64,000 nt of DNA from Bacillota bacterium (GTDB lineage Bacteria; Bacillota; Clostridia; Acetivibrionales; DSM-1351). Positions 16,908-25,801 of the stretch are shown here, in pieces; within the stretch, counting starts at the first letter, position 1; every line of letters starts with the position of its first letter. Location of the stretch: assembly GCA_023460955.1 (NCBI GenBank), contig JAEWOH010000062.1:62001-126000 (forward strand), in the 5' to 3' direction. Made by a program: the position numbers and the translations under genes. Under the pieces are notes generated by a model. That model saw only the letters and a program-made list of their open reading frames with translations, was not told where the DNA came from and made no database searches.

Positions 16908-18218
16908 CTACCTTATCATTGTCGAAACATTTGTTGTACTTATAACAACCGTTATGGCTATGAGAAACATAATTGCCACAGCAGCCGTAACTCCAAGTAT
17001 GTACGTCAAAGAGCCTGCCATATCATTGAGACAGCCGGTTATTTTTTTATCGGATATGGGCTCCACAAAAGCAGATGCCAGCTTGTACAAAATTATCATT
17101 GCCAGTATCTTTATTAGTGGTGCCAGACATATCATTATAATTCCGATCATTGCCACCAGGCCTGATGCATTTTTAATTACAAGTGTACAGCCTACTACTG
17201 TGTCAGCAGCATCAGCCAGATATTTACCAACTACAGGTATAAAAGTACCAAGAGCATATTTTGCAGTCTTACTTGTAACACCGTCAACGACAGCTCCCAT
17301 GGAACCCTGTATTGATACGACGGCTATGAAAACGGTTAAAATGAGCCCCAAGCCCCAGGTACATAGCTGTTTTAAAAATCCGGAAAGCTTTGTAAGCTGA
17401 ACTTTATCAGATATGTTGTTTACGATGTTCAAAACAGTTACTAAAAAAATTAACGGTATGAAGAAATTCTTTATTACAGTTGCACCAATCTCTACAAGCA
17501 TAATTAGTATAGGCTGAAAAACACCGGCTGAAGTAAAATTGCCGGAAGAAACCAGCAGAGTTATCAAGAGAGGAATGATGGAATGCATAAAAGTTACCAT
17601 ATTGTCTATTATGGACATGCACATATTCATTGCACTGCTGAAACTGACCATCAATACCGAAACTATTACTATATAGCAAACAAAGAAAGCCAGTTCCCCT
17701 ACACTTTCACCCATAAAGGAACTCTGAAGATTTTTTAGTACTGCACAAATTATTGAAAGAATAACTATTTTTAAAAGTATGTCAACATTAAGAAATATCT
17801 CCTTAAGCAGATAACTCAATCCTCTTTTCAAGAGACCCTCGGGACTGAACTCAAAATCACCCTTTGCAGCATCTGTAATAATTTTTTCAGGATTAAATTC
17901 AGGAAATAGCTTGTCGGTATCTTCGTTCATGTATTTCCTTATACTTTCACTTATCGCAGTGCTGTCATTAGCGTCAAGCTGCTCATTAATAATATTCAGA
18001 GTATCATTTTCTGAGGTCTTGGAAGGGTCTGCAGCTGCAGAAACAGATTCTTTTATGTGCTTTACCTCCGAAGACTCCTTTTTTTCAAGTGAAACATTAA
18101 TATCTGCTGCTCCGGCTGTAATAGGAAAAATTATGTTCACAATGAAAATAATCATTATTAAGGCAAAACTGAGTTTTAGCCTTCCTTTGGCATTTTTTAA
18201 GACTCTTTTCCTTTGCAT
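16908..18218 (-). CDS. spoIIIAE: Stage III sporulation protein SpoIIIAE
   Basis: 436 residues: signal-like N-terminus, an exported region of about 120 residues, then multiple membrane helices to the C-terminus. This is the polytopic permease-like subunit of the SpoIIIA-SpoIIQ channel. Start ATG 18218 lies four bases after GGAGAG. The next gene upstream, spoIIIAD, ends about 60 bases before. Confidence 0.95.
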   Translation of the reverse strand: MQRKRVLKNAKGRLKLSFALIMIIFIVNIIFPITAGAADINVSLEKKESSEVKHIKESVSAAADPSKTSENDTLNIINEQLDANDSTAISESIRKYMNEDTDKLFPEFNPEKIITDAAKGDFEFSPEGLLKRGLSYLLKEIFLNVDILLKIVILSIICAVLKNLQSSFMGESVGELAFFVCYIVIVSVLMVSFSSAMNMCMSIIDNMVTFMHSIIPLLITLLVSSGNFTSAGVFQPILIMLVEIGATVIKNFFIPLIFLVTVLNIVNNISDKVQLTKLSGFLKQLCTWGLGLILTVFIAVVSIQGSMGAVVDGVTSKTAKYALGTFIPVVGKYLADAADTVVGCTLVIKNASGLVAMIGIIMICLAPLIKILAMIILYKLASAFVEPISDKKITGCLNDMAGSLTYILGVTAAVAIMFLIAITVVISTTNVSTMIR

Positions 18219-18280
18219 AGTGCTCTCCAATCTGCGTAAACAGGTTATTCAAAACAACTTTTCAAATGTCTTCCTGCTAC

Positions 18281-18667
18281 TTAGGGCATCAGCTTTACTA
18301 CAAGATCAAGAAGAGATGAAATGATTGGAACAGAAAGTACAACTATAGCCACCTTACCAGCCAGTTCTATTTTTGATGCTATGGAGGATTCTCCCGCATC
18401 CTTGCATACTTCAGCGCCAAATTCAGCGATATAAGCAATGCCGACTATTTTAAGCAATATGGTAATATAAGTTGCATCTATATCAGCCTTTTTGCTGAAG
18501 GTTTTAATAAATTCAATGACTGATGTAAGCTTGACCACAATCAGTATAAATATAAGCAGTCCGGTTACTATGCTGACCTGCAGAGCTATTTCGGGTTTCT
18601 GCTGTTTAATTGTCACTGACAAAATAACTGCTATAATACTAATGCAAACAATCTGAAGTATGTCCAT
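18281..18667 (-). CDS. spoIIIAD: Stage III sporulation protein SpoIIIAD
   Basis: 128 residues, almost entirely hydrophobic, with about four membrane helices; motif YITILLKIVGIAYIAEFGAEVCKDAGE is characteristic. It is a small integral membrane component of the SpoIIIA complex related to SpoIIIAC. Length and position match the family. Confidence 0.95.
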   Translation of the reverse strand: MDILQIVCISIIAVILSVTIKQQKPEIALQVSIVTGLLIFILIVVKLTSVIEFIKTFSKKADIDATYITILLKIVGIAYIAEFGAEVCKDAGESSIASKIELAGKVAIVVLSVPIISSLLDLVVKLMP

Positions 18668-18728
18668 ATCATCTGTACCCTCATAATTTTCTTATCTGTT
18701 AAGTCCAATAGTTTATTTATTTTCCTGT

Positions 18729-18923
18729 TTAGAACTGGAACATTGTTTTAACTGCTGCAAATAGTCCAGCTATTTCTTTTGAAACCATCATAAGGACCAC
18801 TACAATACCAGCCAGAGTAGTCATCATTGCCTGTTCTTCCCTTCCTGACCTTATCAGCACCTGGTTTAAAACTGATACTAGTATACCTATTGCAGCTATT
18901 TTGAATATTAAATCAACACTCAT
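18729..18923 (-). CDS. spoIIIAC: Stage III sporulation protein SpoIIIAC
   Basis: 64 residues with two membrane helices and the conserved stretch FKIAAIGILVSVLNQVL and RSGREEQAMMTTLAGIVVVL. The start is placed at ATG 18923, six bases after GGAG. That gives the usual family length of about 65; a longer frame lacks a site. It is a small membrane subunit of the channel apparatus. Confidence 0.94.
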   Translation of the reverse strand: MSVDLIFKIAAIGILVSVLNQVLIRSGREEQAMMTTLAGIVVVLMMVSKEIAGLFAAVKTMFQF

Positions 18924-18967
18924 ATAAATCTCCAATCCCGCAAACAGTGCGTACAAATAAAAATCTT

Positions 18968-19486
18968 CTAAAACAATATAATAGTTATTGCCAGGCCACT
19001 TAAAACTCCCAGGCTTCTATACATTTTTTCATTTTTTTGCTTCATTTCCTCCGACTTTAGCTCCTGAAGCTTTAACTGAGAGGATACTAGCTTAATATTA
19101 TTCAACTGGCCTTCAAGGTCAGAATTTCCAAGCATCCTGCCGAAATTTACAAGTATTGCCTTGTCCTCTTTCTTTAAAGACAGTCGGGCATAATTTTCGT
19201 CTATCGACTTTTCCCATGCTGCATCAGCTGTTACACCACTATTTTGCAGGTTTTGGGCAGCTGTTTTAAAAATCATTGCAGCATCCACATTCGAATTCTC
19301 ATATATTCTAATGAAGGCTTCAGAAAGCAGATTTGATAAATAGCTTATTTCATTTTCAAGCATTTGCATCAACGCCTGTAGTTCACGTAAGGTTCTGGGT
19401 CTTTTAGAGCAGTCGGCTGCAAGAGAAAATCCTATAAGGCTGGTAGCAGATATTAAAACAACAGCTCCTATTATTTTAATAAGCAT
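18968..19486 (-). CDS. spoIIIAB: Stage III sporulation protein SpoIIIAB
   Basis: 172 residues with hydrophobic ends and a helical cytoplasmic middle. RPRTLRELQALMQMLENEISYLSNLL is the family signature, related to type II secretion GspF proteins. AGGAGG lies seven bases before ATG 19486, and the gene overlaps the end of spoIIIAA by 11 bases. Confidence 0.95.
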   Translation of the reverse strand: MLIKIIGAVVLISATSLIGFSLAADCSKRPRTLRELQALMQMLENEISYLSNLLSEAFIRIYENSNVDAAMIFKTAAQNLQNSGVTADAAWEKSIDENYARLSLKKEDKAILVNFGRMLGNSDLEGQLNNIKLVSSQLKLQELKSEEMKQKNEKMYRSLGVLSGLAITIILF

Positions 19487-20459
19487 GAGAACACCTCCTG
19501 TATAAAACCGACAGCTTTGCATCTACAACCTCTTCCAGCGTTCCTGGACCATTATTTGAATTAAGCACTATATATCTTTCAAAGGTTCCGGCATTAATCA
19601 AGGTTAGGAGCTCTTCGCGCATTTTAAGTTCGGTTATGTTGTAGCCATGTGCGGAAGCAATTATTTTCACTCCGGAGTTAAGAACCTTCAATATAGCATC
19701 CTTATCTCCTCTAGTACCGATTTCATCAGTAATTATGATATCGGGTGACATACTTCTGAGCAGCATTTCCATGCCTGCAGCCTTCGGACAGCTATCCATT
19801 ACATCGGTTCTGAAGCCAATGTCATTCTGGGGGACTCCCTTATTACATGCAGCTATCTCGGATCTTTCATCAACAATGCCTATTTTAACGCCTTTAAAGT
19901 CATATTTACTTTCTCCATTACTAAGGATTCTTGCAGCATCACGGAGCATTGTCGTTTTTCCGCACTGTGGGGGTCCGATAATCAGTGTATTATGAATATC
20001 CCTGCTGTTTTTGATAATGTATTTGATTATCTGTGTGGAACAACCTTTGATTTCCTTTGCCACTCGTATATTCAGGCCATTAAAGTCCTTTATATTTCTG
20101 ATTTGTCCGTCCTGAACTACTACTCTTCCGCAAAGCCCTACACGATGGCCTCCTCTAAGGGTAAGGAAACCTGCTTTTATTTCGTCCTGAAAGGCATAAA
20201 CTGAATTTTCACTCATTAATTCCAGGGATTTGATTATTTCATTTTGAGTTACAATGTATGAATCACTATAATCGTTGGAAAGCTCCCCATTTGAAGCTAC
20301 AAAGGAATCCATGTTGTTTAAGAAAACCATTAGCGGTTTTCCTGCTCTCATTCGTATTTCCTGTAGATTGTCCAACTTTTCATTACCCAGCTTATCCAAA
20401 ACCAACCTTATACTCTGTATCAGATATGGCATTATGTCACTTTGAACCCCTTTAATCAT
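19476..20459 (-). CDS. spoIIIAA: Stage III sporulation ATPase SpoIIIAA
   Basis: 327 residues. An AAA/secretion-type ATPase with Walker A GPPQCGKTT, Walker B-like PDIIITDEIG and the conserved RGGHRVGLCGR block. It probably powers the SpoIIIA channel from the mother cell cytoplasm. Start ATG 20459 sits ten bases after GAGGAG. The upstream 60 bases are very AT-rich and should hold a sigma-E promoter, but no clean consensus was found. Confidence 0.95.
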   Translation of the reverse strand: MIKGVQSDIMPYLIQSIRLVLDKLGNEKLDNLQEIRMRAGKPLMVFLNNMDSFVASNGELSNDYSDSYIVTQNEIIKSLELMSENSVYAFQDEIKAGFLTLRGGHRVGLCGRVVVQDGQIRNIKDFNGLNIRVAKEIKGCSTQIIKYIIKNSRDIHNTLIIGPPQCGKTTMLRDAARILSNGESKYDFKGVKIGIVDERSEIAACNKGVPQNDIGFRTDVMDSCPKAAGMEMLLRSMSPDIIITDEIGTRGDKDAILKVLNSGVKIIASAHGYNITELKMREELLTLINAGTFERYIVLNSNNGPGTLEEVVDAKLSVLYRRCSHAY

Positions 20460-20521
20460 ATGTAAACATCTCCTCAATTAAGTTATTTATATATATTAGG
20501 CTTTGTCCAACTTTATGACAT

Positions 20522-20562
20522 AAAAAAAATACTCATCCTTTTTAATTAAGATTGAGTATTTT
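20522..20562 (-). terminator. Terminator after the WG-repeat gene
   Basis: Perfect 10-bp stem AAAATACTCA/TGAGTATTTT (20526-20535 and 20553-20562) with an uninterrupted T-run on the minus strand. It insulates the spoIIIA operon from the upstream gene. Confidence 0.85.
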
Positions 20563-20611
20563 AAAAGCAGACGTACAATATTTAAGTGATTCGTTTGAAC
20601 ATTATGTTCAT

Positions 20612-22006
20612 CTACTTCTTAGTTATGATAGCAAATGTATATCCTGTTTTGTCTTTTCTGACTACAGGAATTACTCCCTCGGATAAAAATGCTTTAGTTC
20701 CTGCTTCCAGATCCAGCTTATTACCGGGAGAATAATAGCAAATAAAACTACCTATTTTCTCTGCGGACTGATTATAAATTGTAACATCATAATTTGAAGT
20801 ATACAAATGAATCATTCCTGCGTTGGTATTATACCTGAAGTTATAAGCATTAACTGAATAACCATTTAAGTTCATCATAAAATAATCATTAATCTTTTTA
20901 GTTTTTAAATCAAAATATTTTGCCTTGTTATTTCCCTGTTTATCTTTTAATAAGAAATCTATTCCGCCTAACTGCTGAGCTTTTCTATAAATAACATCTA
21001 TTTGAGCAGCTCTGGAAAGAACACTCAGTTCAAGCGAAAAGGGAAGGAGTTCTTTTCCTTTTAAGTCTATTATACCAAAGGTGTCCGCATTGTTCTTAAC
21101 CAAAAACATATCTTTACTTAGCGGCATTATTTCCTTATATTTGTAGTCTATTACTATTTTACCTTTGTAATCATAAACTGCTGATGCAGTTATGCCATTA
21201 ATATTTCTGGTTATAACAGCATAATCATCTGTAATTCCCATTTTATAAGAACTGGTTTTATCCATCCCCTCAACCTGTTCTTGTGTAAAAATCTTTTGTC
21301 CATTGGCTGCACCAACTACAAGCCCGTTTTCCTCCTCAACAATAATGTATTTTGAACTATTATTGAACAGGATTCTATTAAAGCCTCGTCCTGCACCAAA
21401 CTCAGCAACCTTGGTGTACTTGAAATCGTAGATATGATTATCCTTGTCCCTGTTTGCTACTATTTCTCCTTTATTTTCAAAGCGTGACCGTTCAATGTCG
21501 AAGGAAATATAAGAATCTAGTTCCTTTTCTACTTTACCGTTACGATCAATTAATAAATATGTGCCGCTCTTATTTATAGGATTTGTTGAAACAACTGCAT
21601 ACCCTTTTGAAAAGCCTGGGTTTACCCCCATGAATCTGGGCATAACCTTTGTGTAATTTCCCTTTACAATAACTTTACCCAGTTTGTTAATAAAATCATA
21701 ATATCCACTACTATTCTTGACTGCTGCCAGACCTTCACCAAAAGGCATTGCTTCGTAATATTGGGGCTTGATAACGAAATTTCCGGTTTTATCTACATAA
21801 CCCCACATTCCGCTTGTTTTATCCTGAACGGGACAGAGCCCCTCAGAGTATTGACCTATGGCCTTCCAATTCTTATTAAGTTCAACAACCTTGAGGTCTG
21901 TTTTAGTACCTGCTGCACTGGCAGTTTCAATATTGAAACTGAAAATTTGTAAGCTTAAGGCTAAAACTAATAAAACAGACAACGTTCTTAACGGGCGTAT
22001 TTTCAT
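20612..22006 (-). CDS. Secreted WG-repeat protein
   Basis: 464 residues with a signal peptide (hydrophobic residues about 8-28, AxA-like end at TASAAG). The mature part holds roughly five WG-type repeats: WGYVDKTGNFVIKPQYYEA, YDFINKLGKVIVKGNY, YLLIDRNGKVEKEL, YDYKGKIVIDYKYKEIMPL and FGIIDLKGKELLPF. Such repeats form beta-propeller-like surface modules of unknown function. It is monocistronic, with a promoter at 22050-22078 and its own terminator. No catalytic motif is visible. Confidence 0.85.
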   Translation of the reverse strand: MKIRPLRTLSVLLVLALSLQIFSFNIETASAAGTKTDLKVVELNKNWKAIGQYSEGLCPVQDKTSGMWGYVDKTGNFVIKPQYYEAMPFGEGLAAVKNSSGYYDFINKLGKVIVKGNYTKVMPRFMGVNPGFSKGYAVVSTNPINKSGTYLLIDRNGKVEKELDSYISFDIERSRFENKGEIVANRDKDNHIYDFKYTKVAEFGAGRGFNRILFNNSSKYIIVEEENGLVVGAANGQKIFTQEQVEGMDKTSSYKMGITDDYAVITRNINGITASAVYDYKGKIVIDYKYKEIMPLSKDMFLVKNNADTFGIIDLKGKELLPFSLELSVLSRAAQIDVIYRKAQQLGGIDFLLKDKQGNNKAKYFDLKTKKINDYFMMNLNGYSVNAYNFRYNTNAGMIHLYTSNYDVTIYNQSAEKIGSFICYYSPGNKLDLEAGTKAFLSEGVIPVVRKDKTGYTFAIITKK

Positions 22007-22049
22007 TTTATTCCCCCCTAGTTTTCCAGAAATTACTGCCTATAAGCTT

Positions 22050-22078
22050 ATTTTATTTTTTCAGTTGATATAAGTCAA
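22050..22078 (-). promoter_or_regulatory. Sigma-A promoter of the WG-repeat gene
   Basis: Minus strand TTGACT (22073-22078), 17-base spacer, TAAAAT (22050-22055), about 44 bases before the start codon. Confidence 0.65.
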
Positions 22079-22100
22079 GTTTATAAATATTTTTTGTCAA

Positions 22101-22919
22101 CTACTTCAAGGATACTTTATTTTTCATTGTTCTGGAGATTATAAAGAACAGAATAACCACTGCCACTACTTCAAAGGTATAGCCTCCCAGTCCGAGTATT
22201 ACGTTTGTAGGCTCTGACCCTTTTATGCTGTCCACTAAATAACCAAACATATTTTTAGTTGTTAAAGATGCTTGTATATTTCCTACAAGATTAATTTCAA
22301 CAGAGAATGGAGTAAAAATTGTAAATAGTGATTCGATAATTTGCATAACCACATATGTTACGATGAATACCAAAAATGCTGAAGCCGGGCCTAAATTGTT
22401 AAACATAGAAATATTAGAAATCGTTATTGAAAAATATATTTGGCTCAGAAGATAAACAGTTGCAAGAATAACTAATGGAATGATCAGGTACAAACTATTC
22501 TCAAGCCCGTATTTTTTCAATTCACCCTGAATAGCCGACAGTTCATTTGTTAACCCAAAACCGTACAGGCTTATAAAAAGCGAACAAATTGATACACAAT
22601 AGCTTAAAATCATCCAGCAAAAGGCTGTAATACCTTTAGAGGCTAAAAGCAGATGGGGCTTAACAGGTAAAGTGAACATCAGATAACCTTCATTGGAATA
22701 CAGATTCTTATAAAATCTCATTACTATAACTACAAGAGTAACAACAGCTACAGCAATACCAAGCAATAGCAGTAAAAATGAGGTAGTCATTCTAAACCAG
22801 CCTATATCCAAAGTCTTAGCCAAAAGTACCATTCCCGCAAATATTAATGTGACTAAATAGAATAGCGGTATAATACGGGCAGTATCCTTAAATTCATATT
22901 TTAATAATTTGATTAACAT
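22101..22919 (-). CDS. ABC transporter permease (ABC-2 type)
   Basis: 272 residues with six predicted membrane helices and no soluble catalytic domain. It forms the membrane half of the exporter encoded with the ATPase whose stop it overlaps (7 bases). The cargo is unknown; YtrA-controlled ABC operons in Firmicutes are linked to cell-wall stress and antimicrobial response. Confidence 0.85.
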   Translation of the reverse strand: MLIKLLKYEFKDTARIIPLFYLVTLIFAGMVLLAKTLDIGWFRMTTSFLLLLLGIAVAVVTLVVIVMRFYKNLYSNEGYLMFTLPVKPHLLLASKGITAFCWMILSYCVSICSLFISLYGFGLTNELSAIQGELKKYGLENSLYLIIPLVILATVYLLSQIYFSITISNISMFNNLGPASAFLVFIVTYVVMQIIESLFTIFTPFSVEINLVGNIQASLTTKNMFGYLVDSIKGSEPTNVILGLGGYTFEVVAVVILFFIISRTMKNKVSLK

Positions 22920-23611
22920 TTAAATACCTCCTCAAATAGCTCAACTACTGATTTCCCAGAGTTTTCGCGAATATTGTCCACCGAATCATCTACCAGTATC
23001 CGGCTGTTTCCGATCATTATTACTCTGTCAAAAATTCTTTCGACATCGTATATAAGGTGAGTTGAAAGCAGGACTACAGCATCCTCTGAATAATTATTCA
23101 GTATAATATCCAGCATTGCTTTCCTTGAAGCCGGATCCAAGCCGCCCAACGGTTCATCAAGAAGATAAATCTTAGCTCTTCGGGACATTACCAGAATTAG
23201 TTGGACCTTTTCCTGCATACCCTTGGACATACTTTTTATCTTTTGATTAGGGTCGAGCTTGAACTGCTTGAACATCTCCTCAGCCTTGTTTCTGTCAAAA
23301 TCTGAATAAAAGTCTTCAAATAACTGTAAAGCCTCTTTTGCTTTGTAGTTTTCTGACAAATAAGTCTTCTCCGGAAGATAGGATACAATTGATTTTGTAT
23401 ATACTCCAGGTTCAAACCCGTCTATAGTGACCTTACCCTTATAATCCTTTATCAAACCTGCCATTACCTTTATTAGTGATGTTTTGCCACAGCCGTTAGG
23501 TCCGAGCAAACCAACAATTGTTCCGCTTTCAAGTGACAAATTTATATTATTTAAAACAACCTTGGAACCGTATCTTTTTTCTAATGAGTTAATCTCAATT
23601 ATCTTGCTCAT
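22913..23611 (-). CDS. ABC transporter ATP-binding protein
   Basis: 232 residues with Walker A GPNGCGKTS, signature SKGMQEKVQ, and Walker B IYLLDEPLGGLDP. The start is set at ATG 23611, nine bases after GGAGG; the upstream ATG at 23620 directly abuts that site. It overlaps the end of the GntR gene by 17 bases. The short signature variant SKGMQ is common in ABC-2 type exporters. Confidence 0.92.
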   Translation of the reverse strand: MSKIIEINSLEKRYGSKVVLNNINLSLESGTIVGLLGPNGCGKTSLIKVMAGLIKDYKGKVTIDGFEPGVYTKSIVSYLPEKTYLSENYKAKEALQLFEDFYSDFDRNKAEEMFKQFKLDPNQKIKSMSKGMQEKVQLILVMSRRAKIYLLDEPLGGLDPASRKAMLDIILNNYSEDAVVLLSTHLIYDVERIFDRVIMIGNSRILVDDSVDNIRENSGKSVVELFEEVFKC

Positions 23612-23990
23612 TTTTGACATCCTCCTTCTTACAATCTATTTTGTTTGAAACGATAGAAATAATTTCTTCCTTTACATATCCGAGTTTTTGCATTGAGTTA
23701 AAATAACTTTCTGTGTACTGCTGTGCCATTTCTCTTCTGGCTGCCGATATGTTTTCCTGGTCCTGTGAAACATACCTTCCTGAGGTTCTTTCGGTGTATA
23801 GCAGACCATCCCTTTCAAGCTCTGATAATGCCCTTTGCATGGTGTTAGGATTTACTGAGAACTCTACTGCAAGGTCTCTGACTGATTGGAGCCGTTGACC
23901 GGGTTCCCATGAACCTGATACAATTTTGAGCTTTAAATCATTCATTATCTGAATATATATGGGTACATTTAATGAATAGTCGTTTGCCAT
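23595..23990 (-). CDS. GntR-family regulator, YtrA type
   Basis: 131 residues: an N-terminal winged helix (YIQIMNDLKLKIVSGSWEPGQRLQSVRDLAVEFSVNPNTMQRAL) and a short helical C-terminal dimer domain, the YtrA arrangement without a large ligand domain. It most likely represses its own operon, since two palindromes overlap the promoter just upstream. Start ATG 23990 with GGAAGAGGTG five bases ahead. Confidence 0.93.
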   Translation of the reverse strand: MANDYSLNVPIYIQIMNDLKLKIVSGSWEPGQRLQSVRDLAVEFSVNPNTMQRALSELERDGLLYTERTSGRYVSQDQENISAARREMAQQYTESYFNSMQKLGYVKEEIISIVSNKIDCKKEDVKNEQDN

Positions 23991-24007
23991 TAAATCACCT
24001 CTTCCTG

Positions 24008-24445
24008 TCATTTGTCATCCATCTTGTCATCTACCTTATCCCAGGTAATTTTATAACTGCCGTTGCTCTTTTCACCGGTAACTTTAATGTTATAATCACC
24101 GGTTTTATCAAGAATAACCTTGAAATTCGAGGTTGGAAGCTCCTTGCCTTCATATACTGTTTCTTCTTTACCGCCCTTACTATCCTTTTTCTTTAGTATT
24201 GTTAAGCCCAACTTACCTTCTTTAGACTCAATACTAACATTGACCTCAACTTTTTCTCCTTCAGCAACTGTTATATCTGTTGCTTTGTATCCACTGAATT
24301 TCTTATAGGTCATCGACATTTTAGAGTTAGAATTATTCTCGTTTGAATACAATGTAATGGAACTTCCGTAAGTACATCCTGATAAAAAACCAACCAAACC
24401 AATAGATAAAATCAGGACAAATAACATATTAAGCTTTTTTCCCAT
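24008..24445 (-). CDS. Lipoprotein of a GntR/ABC operon
   Basis: 145 residues. A type II signal peptide ends in the lipobox LSGC (Cys24), so the protein is anchored to the outer face of the membrane. The rest is a lysine/serine-rich beta-type domain with no recognised family. It is the first gene of the operon followed by the regulator and the ABC transporter, and may be the sensing or accessory part. Confidence 0.82.
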   Translation of the reverse strand: MGKKLNMLFVLILSIGLVGFLSGCTYGSSITLYSNENNSNSKMSMTYKKFSGYKATDITVAEGEKVEVNVSIESKEGKLGLTILKKKDSKGGKEETVYEGKELPTSNFKVILDKTGDYNIKVTGEKSNGSYKITWDKVDDKMDDK

Positions 24446-24512
24446 AATTACTCCTTTCTAAATTCTTTCAGTATGTAGATTTATACACAATAATTATTAA
24501 GTTATTAAATGT

Positions 24513-24572
24513 ATTATTGTATTAAGTTCTTAATACAATAATACAACTATTGTATTAAGGTGTCAATACAAT
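24513..24572 (-). promoter_or_regulatory. Promoter with two palindromic GntR operators
   Basis: The sigma-A promoter on the minus strand is TTGACA (24561-24566), 17 bases, TATTAT (24538-24543). Palindrome 1 (24513-24542) has 14-bp perfect arms ATTATTGTATTAAG/CTTAATACAATAAT around TT and covers the -10. Palindrome 2 (24549-24572) has 8-bp arms ATTGTATT/AATACAAT and covers the -35. Both share TATTGTATTAAG. Occupation by the GntR protein would block RNA polymerase. Confidence 0.82.
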
Positions 24573-24584
24573 TTATAAAATGTA

Positions 24585-24619
24585 TAAAAAAAACTGCTGA
24601 CAAGCTGTCAGCAGTTTTT
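24585..24619 (-). terminator. Terminator after the CD1247-like gene
   Basis: Perfect 10-bp stem ACTGCTGACA/TGTCAGCAGT (24593-24602, 24606-24615) with A and T runs on both sides, so it may stop transcription in either direction. Confidence 0.88.
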
Positions 24620-24632
24620 ATAAATAAATATT

Positions 24633-25046
24633 TTATTCATGGTCATGACCGCAGCCACAGCCGCAATCATCTTCGCAATCACAATCCCATTCCAGTTCTA
24701 TTTTTTCATGGCAGTGTGGACACTCGATTGTCTCAGCATCTTCATCAATGAGATCAAGATCAACTTCAATTTCTTCGCCACAGTTTGGACACTCGATGTT
24801 CTCAAATTCTATCTCATCTTCATCTTCATATACAATTTTTTCGAGTTCGGCAAGATCCTCATCAATACCATCAACCTGCTCGCTCATTTCATCCTGTATT
24901 TCTTCAACATCGTCAATCGCAAGGGCAATGTCATCCAAAACATCAATGATGGCGGTCATAAGTTTGCCTTCATTTGTAGTTTCATCGATTTTCATACCTT
25001 CTGCCAAGCCTTTAATGAAAGCAACACGTTCACTAATATAGCTCAT
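24633..25046 (-). CDS. CD1247-like zinc-ribbon protein with metal-rich tail
   Basis: 137 residues. A helical acidic N-terminal part (about 1-75) resembles the CD1247 N-terminal domain found next to efp in clostridia. It is followed by two CxxC pairs (CPNCGEE and CPHCHEK) forming a zinc ribbon, and a tail extremely rich in Cys, His and Asp (CDCEDDCGCGCGHDHE). The metal and function are not known. It lies 47 bases after efp and shares its direction. Confidence 0.8.
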   Translation of the reverse strand: MSYISERVAFIKGLAEGMKIDETTNEGKLMTAIIDVLDDIALAIDDVEEIQDEMSEQVDGIDEDLAELEKIVYEDEDEIEFENIECPNCGEEIEVDLDLIDEDAETIECPHCHEKIELEWDCDCEDDCGCGCGHDHE

Positions 25047-25092
25047 AATCCTACCTCCTCATTTTTCTTGAGTATACTTATACTCCGGAATA

Positions 25093-25656
25093 TTATTTGT
25101 TTACTCTTTCCATATATTCATTGGTTCTTGTATCTATTCTTATCACATCTCCAGTATTAACAAAAAGAGGAACTTTTATAACTGCTCCTGTTTCAACAGT
25201 TGCAGGCTTGGTAGCACCGGTAGCTGTATCACCTTTAAAGCCAGGATCAGTCTGAGTAACTTCAAGTTCAACAAATGTAGGTGGTTCAATACCGAATACA
25301 TTTCCTTTGTGTGAAAGAATTCTTACGACTTCATTTTCCTTTACAAGGTCAAGCGCGTTTCCAATAGATGCCTTATTGATTGGAAGCTGTTCATAGGATT
25401 CAACATCCATAAAATAGTATAAGTCTTCATCATTGTAAAGATACTGCATATCTTTTCTTTCGATGTGAGCCTTTGGCATTTTATCAGTTGGGTTGAAAGT
25501 TCTTTCAACTGTAGCACCAGTTACTATATTCTTCAGCCTTGTTCTTACGAAAGCTGCACCTTTACCGGGTTTTACATGCTGGAATTCCACTACCTGAAAA
25601 ATATTATTGTCCAATTCAAAAGTTACACCGTTTCTAAAATCACCTGCAACTATCAT
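25093..25656 (-). CDS. efp: Translation elongation factor P
   Basis: 187 residues with the three EF-P domains. The KPGKGAAF loop carries the conserved lysine near residue 32 that reaches the peptidyl-transferase centre. It rescues ribosomes stalled on proline runs. The start ATG follows GGAGG at eight bases. No modification enzyme for the lysine is seen nearby. pepP, a proline-peptide enzyme, lies upstream in the same direction, a common pairing. Confidence 0.97.
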   Translation of the reverse strand: MIVAGDFRNGVTFELDNNIFQVVEFQHVKPGKGAAFVRTRLKNIVTGATVERTFNPTDKMPKAHIERKDMQYLYNDEDLYYFMDVESYEQLPINKASIGNALDLVKENEVVRILSHKGNVFGIEPPTFVELEVTQTDPGFKGDTATGATKPATVETGAVIKVPLFVNTGDVIRIDTRTNEYMERVNK

Positions 25657-25801
25657 ATCTTACCTCCATGATATAAATAAAATTTACATTTTATGAATTA
25701 ATAAATCACATAATGAGTTTATGTTTAATTGTTCCTAGTTTATATTAAATTAATTTTTCATATAAGGCAAGAAAAATTTTCAATATATGGTCAAATACTT
25801 A

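Noticed and set aside
16279..17400. Long plus-strand frames opposite spoIIIAF and spoIIIAE
   Set aside because: They mirror hydrophobic codons of the real membrane proteins; no promoter or ribosome site.
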